64,000 nucleotides of DNA from Pedobacter roseus (GTDB taxonomy: Bacteria > Bacteroidota > Bacteroidia > Sphingobacteriales > Sphingobacteriaceae). Of this stretch, positions 35,220 through 43,806 are shown piece after piece. The notes beneath the pieces were generated by a model, which worked only from the letters and a program-made list of their open reading frames with translations, did no database searches and was not told the DNA's origin. The translations under genes and the position numbers were made by a program. The number at the start of each line of letters is the position of its first letter. The stretch's first letter is position 1. The stretch is from assembly GCF_014395225.1 (NCBI RefSeq), contig NZ_CP060723.1, positions 372,001 through 436,000 of the forward strand, in the 5' to 3' direction.

Positions 35220-35552
35220 TTAAGAAGCAAAATTGAATTTTCCTTCGAATATTTTTCCGATAAGTGGAACAGGTTTTTCCAGTTCGTTGTTGGCTGCTAT
35301 AATACCCAGCAGTAACAATACAAATGGAATTAATAAAATGAGGTAAAAAATAGCGCCTAAGGATGGAATAATCGCTAAAATAACACTGCTTAAAATGCTT
35401 AAAATAATTGAGGTGATGATCAGTCCGAGCGATTGCCCAAGATGATAGTTAACCAGTTTACTTTTTTCTGCTGATTTTTTAAACTCCAGATAAGAAATGA
35501 TCCAACCGATTAATGTAATGTAGGCTACAATAGCCATTGTTTTCTGTTTCAT
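35220..35552 (-). CDS. DUF4870/Tic20-like small membrane protein (operon 2 leader)
   Basis: A 110-aa protein with three hydrophobic segments: AYITLIGWIISYLEF, NYHLGQSLGLIITSI and KPVPLIGKIFEGK correspond one-to-one with the paralogue at 30968-31297. It heads an operon of TssD-like, SuFu and lipoprotein genes, behind a promoter that matches operon 1 base for base in spacing. Confidence 0.85.
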   Translation of the reverse strand: MKQKTMAIVAYITLIGWIISYLEFKKSAEKSKLVNYHLGQSLGLIITSIILSILSSVILAIIPSLGAIFYLILLIPFVLLLLGIIAANNELEKPVPLIGKIFEGKFNFAS

Positions 35553-35583
35553 GTGATTAAATTTTTTCGTGAATTGAATAACT

Positions 35584-35673
35584 CAAAGTTATGGGCAGTT
35601 AAACCGTCGGCCAAGAAAAGGCCGGCTACACAGCGACTACCTGTTTCTAAAAAAGCGTCTACAAGGAGACTAC
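35584..35673 (-). promoter_or_regulatory. Operon 2 promoter with phased CTAC repeat block
   Basis: On the minus strand a TTG (35612-35614), a 20-base spacer and the perfect -7 box TAACTTTG (35584-35591) lie 32 bases before the DUF4870 start. Eleven bases upstream of the -33 begins a block of four CTAC sites (plus-strand starts 35626, 35637, 35659, 35670; spacings 11, 22, 11). Position, number and phasing equal those of 31333-31421, though the surrounding bases differ. Confidence 0.75.
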
Positions 35674-35753
35674 AAAAGTGGTTTAAAAGGCTATATGCCA
35701 TTTATTTATTGTAATTCTGCTGTTGTAAAAGTGTTTCTTTCCTATTTTTGAAT

Positions 35754-37616
35754 ATGCAGCTACCACTGAAAATTTTATTAAGCCTCTTTATTAGTCTTTC
35801 CCTTTTTTCTAAAAGTGCAGAGGCTCAAAAAATCTATCTCGATTCTTTGAACACTTTGCTTCTACAAAAAAGTACAACCAGAGAGCTCAGGGTAAATATA
35901 TTGTGCAAGCTGGCAAAGGCCAATTTTGAAAAAAACCTTCCACTATCTTTCCAATTGGCCGATCAGGCCCTTAAGGTTAGTGCAGGGCTAAAAGATGGGA
36001 AAAGTAAAGCAATGACCTATGCCACGATGGTGCATTTATATGTTTGGAAGAAAGACATGAAAAATGCTTATCAAAGCCTGGATAGTGCCATGTACTATGC
36101 CCGGAAAACGAAAGACCGGGCTACCCTGGGTTTTGTATGGTTTAGAAGCGGCTGGTTAGACCTGGTGAATGATGAAAATGATAAATCCATCACTAAAATG
36201 TTTAAAGCACTCGATTTTTTTAAGGGAGAAAACGCTTATGAATATGAGAGTACCATTTATCATTACCTGGCCAGCTTTTACGGATATGGCAACAACCCAT
36301 CCAAACAACAGAAATATGCCGGTTTATGTTATCAAACAGCAGTAAAAAGCCAGCAGGTAGATCTGTTGAACAATGCTTATTTTACCATTGGGCAAACCTT
36401 TTTTGACCGCTTTAAGCTGGATACCACTAAACGTAATCTGCTGGATTCGACTTTAAAGGTTTACAAAAAATCGCTTTGGCTCTCCAAAAAACAAGAAGGG
36501 CGTTTACTCGTATACAGCAATACTGCCGCAGTAGCCCTAAATACTGCCAATACTTATTTTCAATACTTTCCGGCCAGCTATCGCGATAGTGCAGAAAAAT
36601 ATGTGGACGTGGCGATTGAAATTGCCACAAAAACTAATTTACAGGAGATTTTATTAAACTGTTATGGGTTAAAAAGTGAATATTACCTGAGAGATGGTAA
36701 TTATGAGCAAGCCGAAAAAATATTATTGACTGGTTTGAGCAAAATAGCGGATGGTGTGGTTAAAATGCCCCTCACCAAGTCCAGAATATTTCAGGGACTA
36801 TCCAATATTGCTGAGAAAAAAGGAGATAAGACTGCTGCACTAAATTATTTCAAAGAATACGTCGCGAATTATAAAAAAGCATTCGACGAAGAGAAAATAA
36901 ATAATACCGTCAGGATTGAGGCACAATACCAGTCTGAAAAAAAAGAACAGGAAATCGCTTATCTCCATCAGCAGAGTGCTTACACGAAAAAGCTAAATAT
37001 TTTCTACATCATTTCTGGTCTCACCGGGATAGTTGCTTTACTTTTTCTGTTAATCTCCTACAACTACAAACTCAAAGCATCGGTAAGGAAACAGGAATTA
37101 ATTGATCAGCAAAAGGATGCTGCAGAACTAAAAGCACAATTAAAAGAAGCCGAAGCTTTGCAGTTAAAGGCAGAGCAAGATTTACTTAAAGAGCGGCAGG
37201 AACGCCTGGAAAAAGAGGTATTGGCGGGTAATTTGCAGATTGAAGAAAAAAATGAGCTGCTCGAATTGATATCGGGAAAGGTAAACAGTGAGAGCCATCT
37301 TTCGCTCGACGAACAGATCAAACGGATTGTGAATCAGCAGAAAAAGATGGATAAAGAGTTTGAGGAATATAAGGTCGATTTTTTCGATGCCAACCCTGCT
37401 TTTTTTGAGCGCCTGCAGGAGAAGGCAAACCAAACACTTACCCGGCTCGATTTAAAATACTGTTCTTATATGTTGATGGGTTTAACCAATAAAGAAGTTT
37501 CCATCCGTTTGGGCATCGAACCCAAAAGTGTGCGCATGAGCCGTTACCGGATTAAACAAAAACTGGGTCTGGGAAAAGACCATGACCTGAATCTGTTTTT
37601 GCAGCAGTTAGGATAG
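35754..37616 (+). CDS. Membrane TPR regulator with C-terminal HTH (module 2)
   Basis: A 620-aa paralogue of the protein at 31527-33371: signal peptide (cleavage near SAEAQ), TPR-like repeats, transmembrane helix (about 414-432, IFYIISGLTGIVALLFLLIS), coiled coil (435-540) and HTH (560-618, LTRLDLKYCSYMLMGLTNKE then VSIRLGIEPKSVRMSRYRIK). The ATG at 35754 is taken as the start; the frame also opens at a TTG at 35748. It is divergent from DUF4870 operon 2. Its HTH shares the SVRMSRYR-x-KQKLGL core with its paralogue, so both may read similar DNA sites. Confidence 0.82.
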   Translation: MQLPLKILLSLFISLSLFSKSAEAQKIYLDSLNTLLLQKSTTRELRVNILCKLAKANFEKNLPLSFQLADQALKVSAGLKDGKSKAMTYATMVHLYVWKKDMKNAYQSLDSAMYYARKTKDRATLGFVWFRSGWLDLVNDENDKSITKMFKALDFFKGENAYEYESTIYHYLASFYGYGNNPSKQQKYAGLCYQTAVKSQQVDLLNNAYFTIGQTFFDRFKLDTTKRNLLDSTLKVYKKSLWLSKKQEGRLLVYSNTAAVALNTANTYFQYFPASYRDSAEKYVDVAIEIATKTNLQEILLNCYGLKSEYYLRDGNYEQAEKILLTGLSKIADGVVKMPLTKSRIFQGLSNIAEKKGDKTAALNYFKEYVANYKKAFDEEKINNTVRIEAQYQSEKKEQEIAYLHQQSAYTKKLNIFYIISGLTGIVALLFLLISYNYKLKASVRKQELIDQQKDAAELKAQLKEAEALQLKAEQDLLKERQERLEKEVLAGNLQIEEKNELLELISGKVNSESHLSLDEQIKRIVNQQKKMDKEFEEYKVDFFDANPAFFERLQEKANQTLTRLDLKYCSYMLMGLTNKEVSIRLGIEPKSVRMSRYRIKQKLGLGKDHDLNLFLQQLG

Positions 37617-37668
37617 TTGTTTTGATATCTTATCGTAGCCATTTCTTGATCAGATCATACCTGAAATA

Positions 37669-37701
37669 AAAAGGCCGGGAATTTCTTTTCCCGACCCTTT
37701 T
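37669..37701. terminator. Bidirectional terminator
   Basis: AAAAGG and CGGGAA (37669-37681) pair with TTCCCG and CCTTTT (37688-37701) around a small internal mismatch and a 6-nt loop. It lies between the TPR regulator (ends 37616) and the convergent hydroxylase gene (ends 37706), with A and T tails on both sides. Confidence 0.75.
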
Positions 37702-37705
37702 GAAA

Positions 37706-38677
37706 CTAATTTTTAGCCAGTGTTGGGCTCGGCTGGTAGTAAAATTCTTCTTCTTCTGAAGTATCTGCGTTGATTTTTTGTGCAGGAATAACAGGTATTG
37801 GTTCGTCTATCCTTACCACAGGACCATCTTTTGCCAGTTCGCTACCGGCAACCTTCGATTTAAATATTGGCCACAATAACTGTGCATACCATTGGTCGCC
37901 TTCATAGTGCGAAATGCCATAAGCCTTAGGATATTTGCGGGTTATTAAAGCGGTGCCAAAAATAATGTCCCATAAGAAAAACATATTACCAAAGTTGCCT
38001 TTATAATAACCTACGCCATCATCGGTTGTGGCTGCATGGTGCGCATGGTGTGTGGCTGGCGTAGAAATTGTCCTTTCCAATACCCAGGCCAGTGGATGAA
38101 GGATTTTGTATTTATAAAATGGTTTGTCCCAGGGTATGCTCGAATGCGCCAGGGTGGTAATGGTGCCTTTAATGCCCCTCACAACAATGGCAGGTATACC
38201 AAGTCCTAAATATACCAGGGCCGTGGTTAAATAAGTTTGTGAGAAAAATAAAGTATAAATGGCGTTCTGTCTGCTCGCCATGGCCATGCCCATATACGAG
38301 GCAGAGTGGTGGGTGCGGTGAAAACGCCATAACCAAGGAATTTCATGGTGCAGCCTGTGGTACCAATATTGGGTCAGGTCATCAGCAATGGCAATAATGA
38401 TGCAGCCCCAGAAAAAAGGAACCCATTCGAAAGTGTTTTTTAAGCCTGGTAATACAAATGGTAAAAACTTTAGGCCATAATAAGCCACAACAGGTCTGAT
38501 GATTAACCTGGGTAAGGTAAAGCAGGCTATATCTACAAAACGTTCGTTTTTTGGCCACTTCCCTTTATATAAGCCAAAAGAAAATTCGAGTACACCAATA
38601 AAGAATACTAAAAAAGGAAAACCAAAACCATTCAGGTTTTCTATTATGTTTTTGATAAAATTAATCACTGGTTCCAT
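37706..38677 (-). CDS. Sterol desaturase / fatty acid hydroxylase family di-iron membrane enzyme
   Basis: A 323-aa protein with about four to five transmembrane helices carries the family's histidine clusters: H107-x-x-H110-H111 (WYHRLHHE), H120-x-x-H123-H124 (FHRTHHSA) and H210-H211-x-H213-H214 (THHAHH). These bind a di-iron centre that hydroxylates or desaturates membrane lipids. Its start overlaps the 66-aa gene by 17 bases, and this unit follows a SusCD pair on the same strand, so the lipid-modifying enzyme may be co-transcribed with nutrient-uptake genes. Confidence 0.9.
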   Translation of the reverse strand: MEPVINFIKNIIENLNGFGFPFLVFFIGVLEFSFGLYKGKWPKNERFVDIACFTLPRLIIRPVVAYYGLKFLPFVLPGLKNTFEWVPFFWGCIIIAIADDLTQYWYHRLHHEIPWLWRFHRTHHSASYMGMAMASRQNAIYTLFFSQTYLTTALVYLGLGIPAIVVRGIKGTITTLAHSSIPWDKPFYKYKILHPLAWVLERTISTPATHHAHHAATTDDGVGYYKGNFGNMFFLWDIIFGTALITRKYPKAYGISHYEGDQWYAQLLWPIFKSKVAGSELAKDGPVVRIDEPIPVIPAQKINADTSEEEEFYYQPSPTLAKN

Positions 38678-38861
38678 TGCTTGATGAATTTTTAGGGTTT
38701 ACAGATTTAGTTTTTTCGGATTTGTGTTGTTGTTTTAGCCAGGGCCTTTCGCCGGTAATGTAAAACGTAGCAAACATTAATGCGATAGGCAATACATAAA
38801 TGAACAAGCTTAAAACAGCATTTTTAATGATTTTTTGTCTGGTTTTTTCTTCAATTTTCAT
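38661..38861 (-). CDS. Small single-pass membrane protein (66 aa)
   Basis: The frame encodes 66 residues with one hydrophobic helix (VLSLFIYVLPIALMFATFYI) flanked by a basic N-terminus and a hydrophilic Ser/Asn/Lys tail. It overlaps the hydroxylase start by 17 bases and follows a 50-aa gene by 13 bases. The tight packing supports a real gene. Function unknown. Confidence 0.6.
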   Translation of the reverse strand: MKIEEKTRQKIIKNAVLSLFIYVLPIALMFATFYITGERPWLKQQHKSEKTKSVNPKNSSSNGTSD

Positions 38862-38874
38862 GGTTCACAGGGTT

Positions 38875-39027
38875 TTAGTTTTTGTTAATGGTTTGAGGTG
38901 CTGGCTTGTTGCCAAGTAATTTTTGGGTAAGGTAAAGGCCACCAAAAATGATGATAAAGGGGATCAGCGTTATAATGATGCCCACCAATATCTTTTTTCC
39001 CAGGATGCTAAAGTCTGATACTGTCAT
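38875..39027 (-). CDS. Small single-pass membrane protein (50 aa)
   Basis: An ATG at 39027, 28 bases after the SusD stop, opens a 50-residue frame (MTVSDFSILGKKILVGIIIT ... ends PAPQTINKN) with one strong hydrophobic helix and a short polar tail. It is directly followed by the 66-aa gene and the hydroxylase on the same strand. Its position bridges the SusCD pair and the hydroxylase unit. Confidence 0.55.
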   Translation of the reverse strand: MTVSDFSILGKKILVGIIITLIPFIIIFGGLYLTQKLLGNKPAPQTINKN

Positions 39028-39055
39028 TTTTTCTTTCGTTTTTATGGGTCAATAA

Positions 39056-40537
39056 TTAATTATATCCAGGATTTTGGGTAAGTAGTGTATTGAGTTCTCT
39101 TTCGGTTTGAGGGATGGGGAAGAGGATGTTTTTAGCAGACACAGCCGATTTCTCCGGAATTTTTTTGAGTGCATCTATATAAGCGGCAGCGCCCTGTCTT
39201 ACCAGATCGAACCACCGGTGTCCTTCCTGGATAAATTCTTTCCTGCGCTCTAAAAAAACCGAATCCCGGAAGGCATCTGCAGTTAAGCCCGGTGTTAAAT
39301 CGGCAATTTTTGCCCTTGCTCTTACTTTGTTAATCGCATTGTAGGCATCAGTGGTAGGTCCGCTAATGTTGTTCACTACTTCTGCATAAAGTAACAAGAT
39401 ATCGGCATACCTGATTACCGGATAATTAACCCCGCTTTGTGCCTGCGTATTTAAAGGACTTAAGGTATAATCAACAAATTTGTTGAAATATGGGGTATAG
39501 GCATTTTTAAAAACGACGTACTTACTTGTAGCCGCATTGTAAACCGAATCGTAAAAAGTAGTTTCACGCCTGGTATCGGCCGCAGAAAAAAGTTGGTAAA
39601 CACTTTTGTTGGCAGGTACATCAATAGGGAAGGTTCCGGTATTAAAGGAGGTAAAACTCTGACTAAGATTCTGTACCACGTTTTTAGCACCTAAGTTACT
39701 TTCGAACTGAACCGAGAATATATGTTCAATGCCATTTTTGGTGGCTTTTTGAAAAACATCTTTATAATTGGGGAAAAGGGCATAACCATAACCACCATTA
39801 ATGACCGTATTGAGTTGCAATAGGGCATTTGGCCATAATTTTTGCGTAACATACACTTTAGCCAGGAGAGCGTGTGCCGCACCTGATGTTGCCCTCCCCA
39901 AATCTGCACTGCCATAACTTTTAGGTAAACTGGTAGCTTCCGTTAAATCGGCAATGATCTGTTGATAAACTGTAGCAGTGGGACTTCTTTTAACCAACAA
40001 ATCTTCAATATTTACACTTTTAGGTTCGTGCAGTACCAAAGGCACATCGCCATATAACCTTACCAGGTTAAAATATAGTAGCCCCCTTACAAATTTTGCT
40101 TCGCGTACCAGCCTGTTTTTTAAAACCGTATCTGCTGAAACATTGGGTACATTATCAATCGCAATATTGGCCTTATTGATGCCGAAGTACAATTGTTGCC
40201 ATACTTTCTGTATCCGGCTGTTGGAAGGGATATAGGTTGATACGCCTAATGCCCTCACATCGGGGTTGGTATTGCTCGGACTGAAAATCTGGTTATCGCT
40301 GGCATTTTCTACCAGTAGATTAAGCTGCCGGCCATACAAGGGGAAATCGCCGTTCGGATCGCTGTTTAAAGTGCTGTAAACTGCATTAACGGAGGAGATA
40401 GCATCAGATTGTGTTTTAAAAAACTGCGAACTTACAATAACCGAACTTGGGTTTTCTTCGAGTTTTTTACAGGCCGTTGCGGTAAATATGATGATTGTTA
40501 ATAACCAGATTGTTGGATGGGTGATTGTTTTTTTCAT
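39056..40537 (-). CDS. SusD/RagB family nutrient-binding lipoprotein (system 1)
   Basis: From the ATG at 40537 the protein has 493 residues with a lipobox ending FTATAC. It shows the SusD fold: NTLNSDP-type N-terminal helices, RFVRGLLYFNLVRLYGDVPL, and the C-terminal RRKEFIQEGHRWFDLVRQGA. The frame extends upstream to 40606, overlapping SusC, but only the internal start gives a signal peptide. SusD caps the SusC channel on the cell surface. The ligand is unknown; no glycoside hydrolase is adjacent. Confidence 0.93.
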   Translation of the reverse strand: MKKTITHPTIWLLTIIIFTATACKKLEENPSSVIVSSQFFKTQSDAISSVNAVYSTLNSDPNGDFPLYGRQLNLLVENASDNQIFSPSNTNPDVRALGVSTYIPSNSRIQKVWQQLYFGINKANIAIDNVPNVSADTVLKNRLVREAKFVRGLLYFNLVRLYGDVPLVLHEPKSVNIEDLLVKRSPTATVYQQIIADLTEATSLPKSYGSADLGRATSGAAHALLAKVYVTQKLWPNALLQLNTVINGGYGYALFPNYKDVFQKATKNGIEHIFSVQFESNLGAKNVVQNLSQSFTSFNTGTFPIDVPANKSVYQLFSAADTRRETTFYDSVYNAATSKYVVFKNAYTPYFNKFVDYTLSPLNTQAQSGVNYPVIRYADILLLYAEVVNNISGPTTDAYNAINKVRARAKIADLTPGLTADAFRDSVFLERRKEFIQEGHRWFDLVRQGAAAYIDALKKIPEKSAVSAKNILFPIPQTERELNTLLTQNPGYN

Positions 40538-40550
40538 CTGTATATTAATT

Positions 40551-43500
40551 TTATAAAGTAATAGATAGGCCTGCCAAAAAGGTTCTGGTGGCGGGGTAGG
40601 TTCCAAAGTCGATGCCTTGTTTGGTATTGTCGTTATCGTAAAAATTCACCTCAGGATCTAATCCTGTGTATTTTGTAACGGTGAACAAATTTTGGACAGA
40701 CACATAAAACCTTAAATTTTTGAGTTTGATTTTATTTGCCCAGTCGGTTTTGAAGGTGTAGCCCAGCGATACATTTTTAAGTTTTAAGTAGGAGGCATCC
40801 TCAATTAAACGGTCGGTTACCTGGGGTACCGGCGAATTGGTTACGCGTGCAACAGTAGCCCTCTGGTTCTGGGGTGTCCATCGGTCTAACAATGTAGCCG
40901 AAGCATTTTGGGTAAGTGTTGGCCGCTCTAAACTTTGTTGCAATAAATTAAACACTTTATTGCCGTAAGAACCTTGAAAGAATATCGATAAATCTATACC
41001 CCTATAATTAAAAGTATTGTTTAAACTGCCGGTAAACTTTGGCTGGGCACTGCCCAGGCTATGTTTGTCGGCCGTGGTAATAATCCCGTCCTGGTTGCTG
41101 TCTACATACTTTGTATCGCCAGCCTGCTGCGGTACTCCACCCAAAAGTGGAGTGCCATTGGTCAGGTCGGCACTGGTTAAAAGTCCGTTGGTATTGTAGC
41201 CCCAAAAAGTACCCACAGGCAACCCCACCTGTACGATTACCGGCGATACTTGTCCTGTTGGCGCTACCGGGAAAAAGCTTTTCACATTTTCGCCCAGGTT
41301 GAGCACTTTATTGCGGTTAGCACTAAAAATGAGTGTGCTTTTCCAGTTAAAATCCTGTGTTTTTATGTTCTCGGTATTCACAGAGAACTCAATGCCATGA
41401 TTGGATACACTCCCGATATTTTTTAACGCACTGGCATAACCTGTGTACAAGGGCAGTGGTACATTGAGCAATAAATCGGTTGTTTTTTTACTGTAGGCAT
41501 CAAAAGTAACCGTAATGCGGTTGTTTAAAAAGCCCAGATCCAGACCGGCATTATACTGCGTGGTGGTTTCCCATTTTAGGTCGGGGTTTGCAATCTGCAC
41601 AGGAGATATCCCGGTAACCAGTTTGCTGCCCAGGTAATAATTGCTGGGCGCTAAAGAAGCAAGGGAGCTATATGGTGGTATTTCCGAATTACCGGTTTGT
41701 CCGGCGCTCAGGCGAATTTTTAGACTGCTGATTACACTTTGAAGGGGTTTGAAAAATTCCTCATCGTTTACATTCCACGAAACCCCTACCGAAGAAAAGA
41801 ATCCCCATTTATTTTCCTTGCCCAGTTTAGAAGAACCATCGGCCCTTTCGGATAAAGTAATATTGTAGCGGTGCAGGTAAGAATAATTGATACGTGCCAA
41901 TACCGAGTTAAGGCTCGAACTGTGTGCAGCAGAATTGGGCAGGTTGGCAATACCCGCGTACGATAAATTATCAAAGGTGGTTAAATCATTGGGAAACTGC
42001 TGCGCAGAGGTGGTGAAAGATTTTCCGTTTTCGTATTGCGTACTGTAGCCTACAAGCGCATTAAAAAAGTGTTTTTCGGCAAAAGTATGGTTATAGGTTA
42101 AGGTATTTTCGTTAAGCCAGCTTAATGTATTTCCTGATCCAAGAGCGGCATAACCTTTTGTGGCATATCCGGTTGATCCACCGGCAGGTGAAGCCGTATA
42201 AGATGGTGCATAGTATTGCTGGTTGGTATTCAGGATATCAACCCCGGCAGTAACCTTTAAGGTAAGCTCTTTTAAGATTTTATATTCTGCAGCCGCATTG
42301 CCTAAAATCCGGTTCAAGGTATTCTGGTTTGTGGTAGTTGCTATATCCTGGAGCGGGTTGGTTGGCGTAGCATTTAAAGGATTAGTGATATTATAGCTTC
42401 CATCCGCATTTTTAATCTGGGCAATAGGAGCGGTAAGGATTAAATTAGCATAAGCATTACTGAAGTTGATGCTGTTGTAGGCACTGCCGGCCAGCTTGTT
42501 TTCTATAGACCTGCTCCCGAAAAAATTGGCTGTGACCTTAAGTTTTTCAGAAATGTCTTTCTCATAATTGATCCTTGCCGAATACCTTTCATAACCCGAA
42601 TTGGTAATTACACCATCCTGCTTAAAATAATTGCCGGATATTAAGTACCTCGATTTTTCATCTCCTCCAGAAACCGAAAGTTCCTGGTTAAATATCGGTG
42701 CGCTGCTTAATGCCGAACCCTGCCAGTCTGAAGCGGTTCCAAAGGCCGCTATCTGGGTATCCGTATAGGTTTTTGCTACTCCGTCGCTGGTGTTTATGTC
42801 GTTTATCAGGGCTGCCCATTGGCTTCCATTTAATAAATTTAGCTTTCTGGCTACCCTTTGTGTACCGTAATAAGCGTTATAATTAACATTGTTAACTCCT
42901 TTTTTACCCTTTTTAGTGGTGATGATAATGACACCATTGGCTCCCCTCGAACCATAAATGGCGGTGGCCGATGCATCTTTTAACACTTCTACCGATTCGA
43001 TATCGCTCGGGTTAATGGTTGATAAGGCATTGGAACTGGTACCGATGGAGCCGACGTTCGCATTATCATTATTATTATAAACAATAAAACCATCAATAAC
43101 ATAAAGTGGGGCATTGCCAAAAGAAATTGAATTACCGCCCCTGATCCTTACCGTTGCGGTACCACCCGGCTGACCTGAGTTTTGAGTGACACCGATACCA
43201 GATACACCGCCCTGCAACATGTTATCGAAACTTGCCGAAGGCTGTGCCAGCAGGGTTTTGGAAACAGAAGCTACTGAGCCGGTAACATCGCTTTTTTTCT
43301 GTGTACCATAACCCATCACAACGACATCGTTGAGGCTGCTTGTTTTTTCTGATAATAAAATGGTAATCGGACTCCCGTCAACCACAATTTCTTTGGTTTG
43401 ATAACCAATAAAGCTGATGATGAGCGTATAAGGGAATTTTTGGCCGGTGCGGAAAGAAAAACTACCATCTGCCGCGCTGCTTACTGCATGTGTGGTTCCT

Positions 43501-43685
43501 TTTATGGCTAATACCACATTGCCAATGGGCTGTTTACTTACCGAATCTTTTACCGAGCCTACTAAGGTAGAATTGATAATTGGGGTACTTTCGTTCTGTG
43601 CACTTGCATTTTTGGTAATGATGGCGATTGCAAGAAATACCACCAGCCTGACGGCTATTTTTTTTCTATGGATAGATTTTTCCAT
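40551..43685 (-). CDS. SusC/RagA family TonB-linked outer-membrane transporter (system 1)
   Basis: A 1044-aa protein has a signal peptide (cleavage after NASAQ), a carboxypeptidase-regulatory-like domain (residues about 38-115), a TonB plug (VVMGYGTQKKSDVTGSVASV, MLQGGVSGIGVTQNSGQPGG, DASATAIYGSRGANGVIIIT) and a long beta-barrel ending AGLSITL. It imports a ligand delivered by the SusD partner 13 bases downstream. No sigma/anti-sigma pair or hybrid sensor is adjacent; the upstream gap holds a plus-strand hairpin terminator instead. Confidence 0.95.
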   Translation of the reverse strand: MEKSIHRKKIAVRLVVFLAIAIITKNASAQNESTPIINSTLVGSVKDSVSKQPIGNVVLAIKGTTHAVSSAADGSFSFRTGQKFPYTLIISFIGYQTKEIVVDGSPITILLSEKTSSLNDVVVMGYGTQKKSDVTGSVASVSKTLLAQPSASFDNMLQGGVSGIGVTQNSGQPGGTATVRIRGGNSISFGNAPLYVIDGFIVYNNNDNANVGSIGTSSNALSTINPSDIESVEVLKDASATAIYGSRGANGVIIITTKKGKKGVNNVNYNAYYGTQRVARKLNLLNGSQWAALINDINTSDGVAKTYTDTQIAAFGTASDWQGSALSSAPIFNQELSVSGGDEKSRYLISGNYFKQDGVITNSGYERYSARINYEKDISEKLKVTANFFGSRSIENKLAGSAYNSINFSNAYANLILTAPIAQIKNADGSYNITNPLNATPTNPLQDIATTTNQNTLNRILGNAAAEYKILKELTLKVTAGVDILNTNQQYYAPSYTASPAGGSTGYATKGYAALGSGNTLSWLNENTLTYNHTFAEKHFFNALVGYSTQYENGKSFTTSAQQFPNDLTTFDNLSYAGIANLPNSAAHSSSLNSVLARINYSYLHRYNITLSERADGSSKLGKENKWGFFSSVGVSWNVNDEEFFKPLQSVISSLKIRLSAGQTGNSEIPPYSSLASLAPSNYYLGSKLVTGISPVQIANPDLKWETTTQYNAGLDLGFLNNRITVTFDAYSKKTTDLLLNVPLPLYTGYASALKNIGSVSNHGIEFSVNTENIKTQDFNWKSTLIFSANRNKVLNLGENVKSFFPVAPTGQVSPVIVQVGLPVGTFWGYNTNGLLTSADLTNGTPLLGGVPQQAGDTKYVDSNQDGIITTADKHSLGSAQPKFTGSLNNTFNYRGIDLSIFFQGSYGNKVFNLLQQSLERPTLTQNASATLLDRWTPQNQRATVARVTNSPVPQVTDRLIEDASYLKLKNVSLGYTFKTDWANKIKLKNLRFYVSVQNLFTVTKYTGLDPEVNFYDNDNTKQGIDFGTYPATRTFLAGLSITL

Positions 43686-43775
43686 ATATTTATACAGTTT
43701 TATTTAATGATGAGAATTATTGGTAAAACCTGATGACCAGAAGTGATTGGCGTTACACTGGTTATCGAATTATAT

Positions 43776-43806
43776 CCGGCAGGGCTTCCCTGTCGGTTTT
43801 GTTTTT
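43776..43806 (+). terminator. Plus-strand intrinsic terminator upstream of susC 1
   Basis: CCGGCAGGG (43776-43784), loop CTT, then CCCTGTCGG (43788-43796), with one G-U pair, is followed by TTTTGTTTTTT. The polarity is plus strand, yet the only neighbouring gene is susC on the minus strand, starting 91 bases away. It would end an RNA made antisense to the susC 5' end. Confidence 0.65.
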
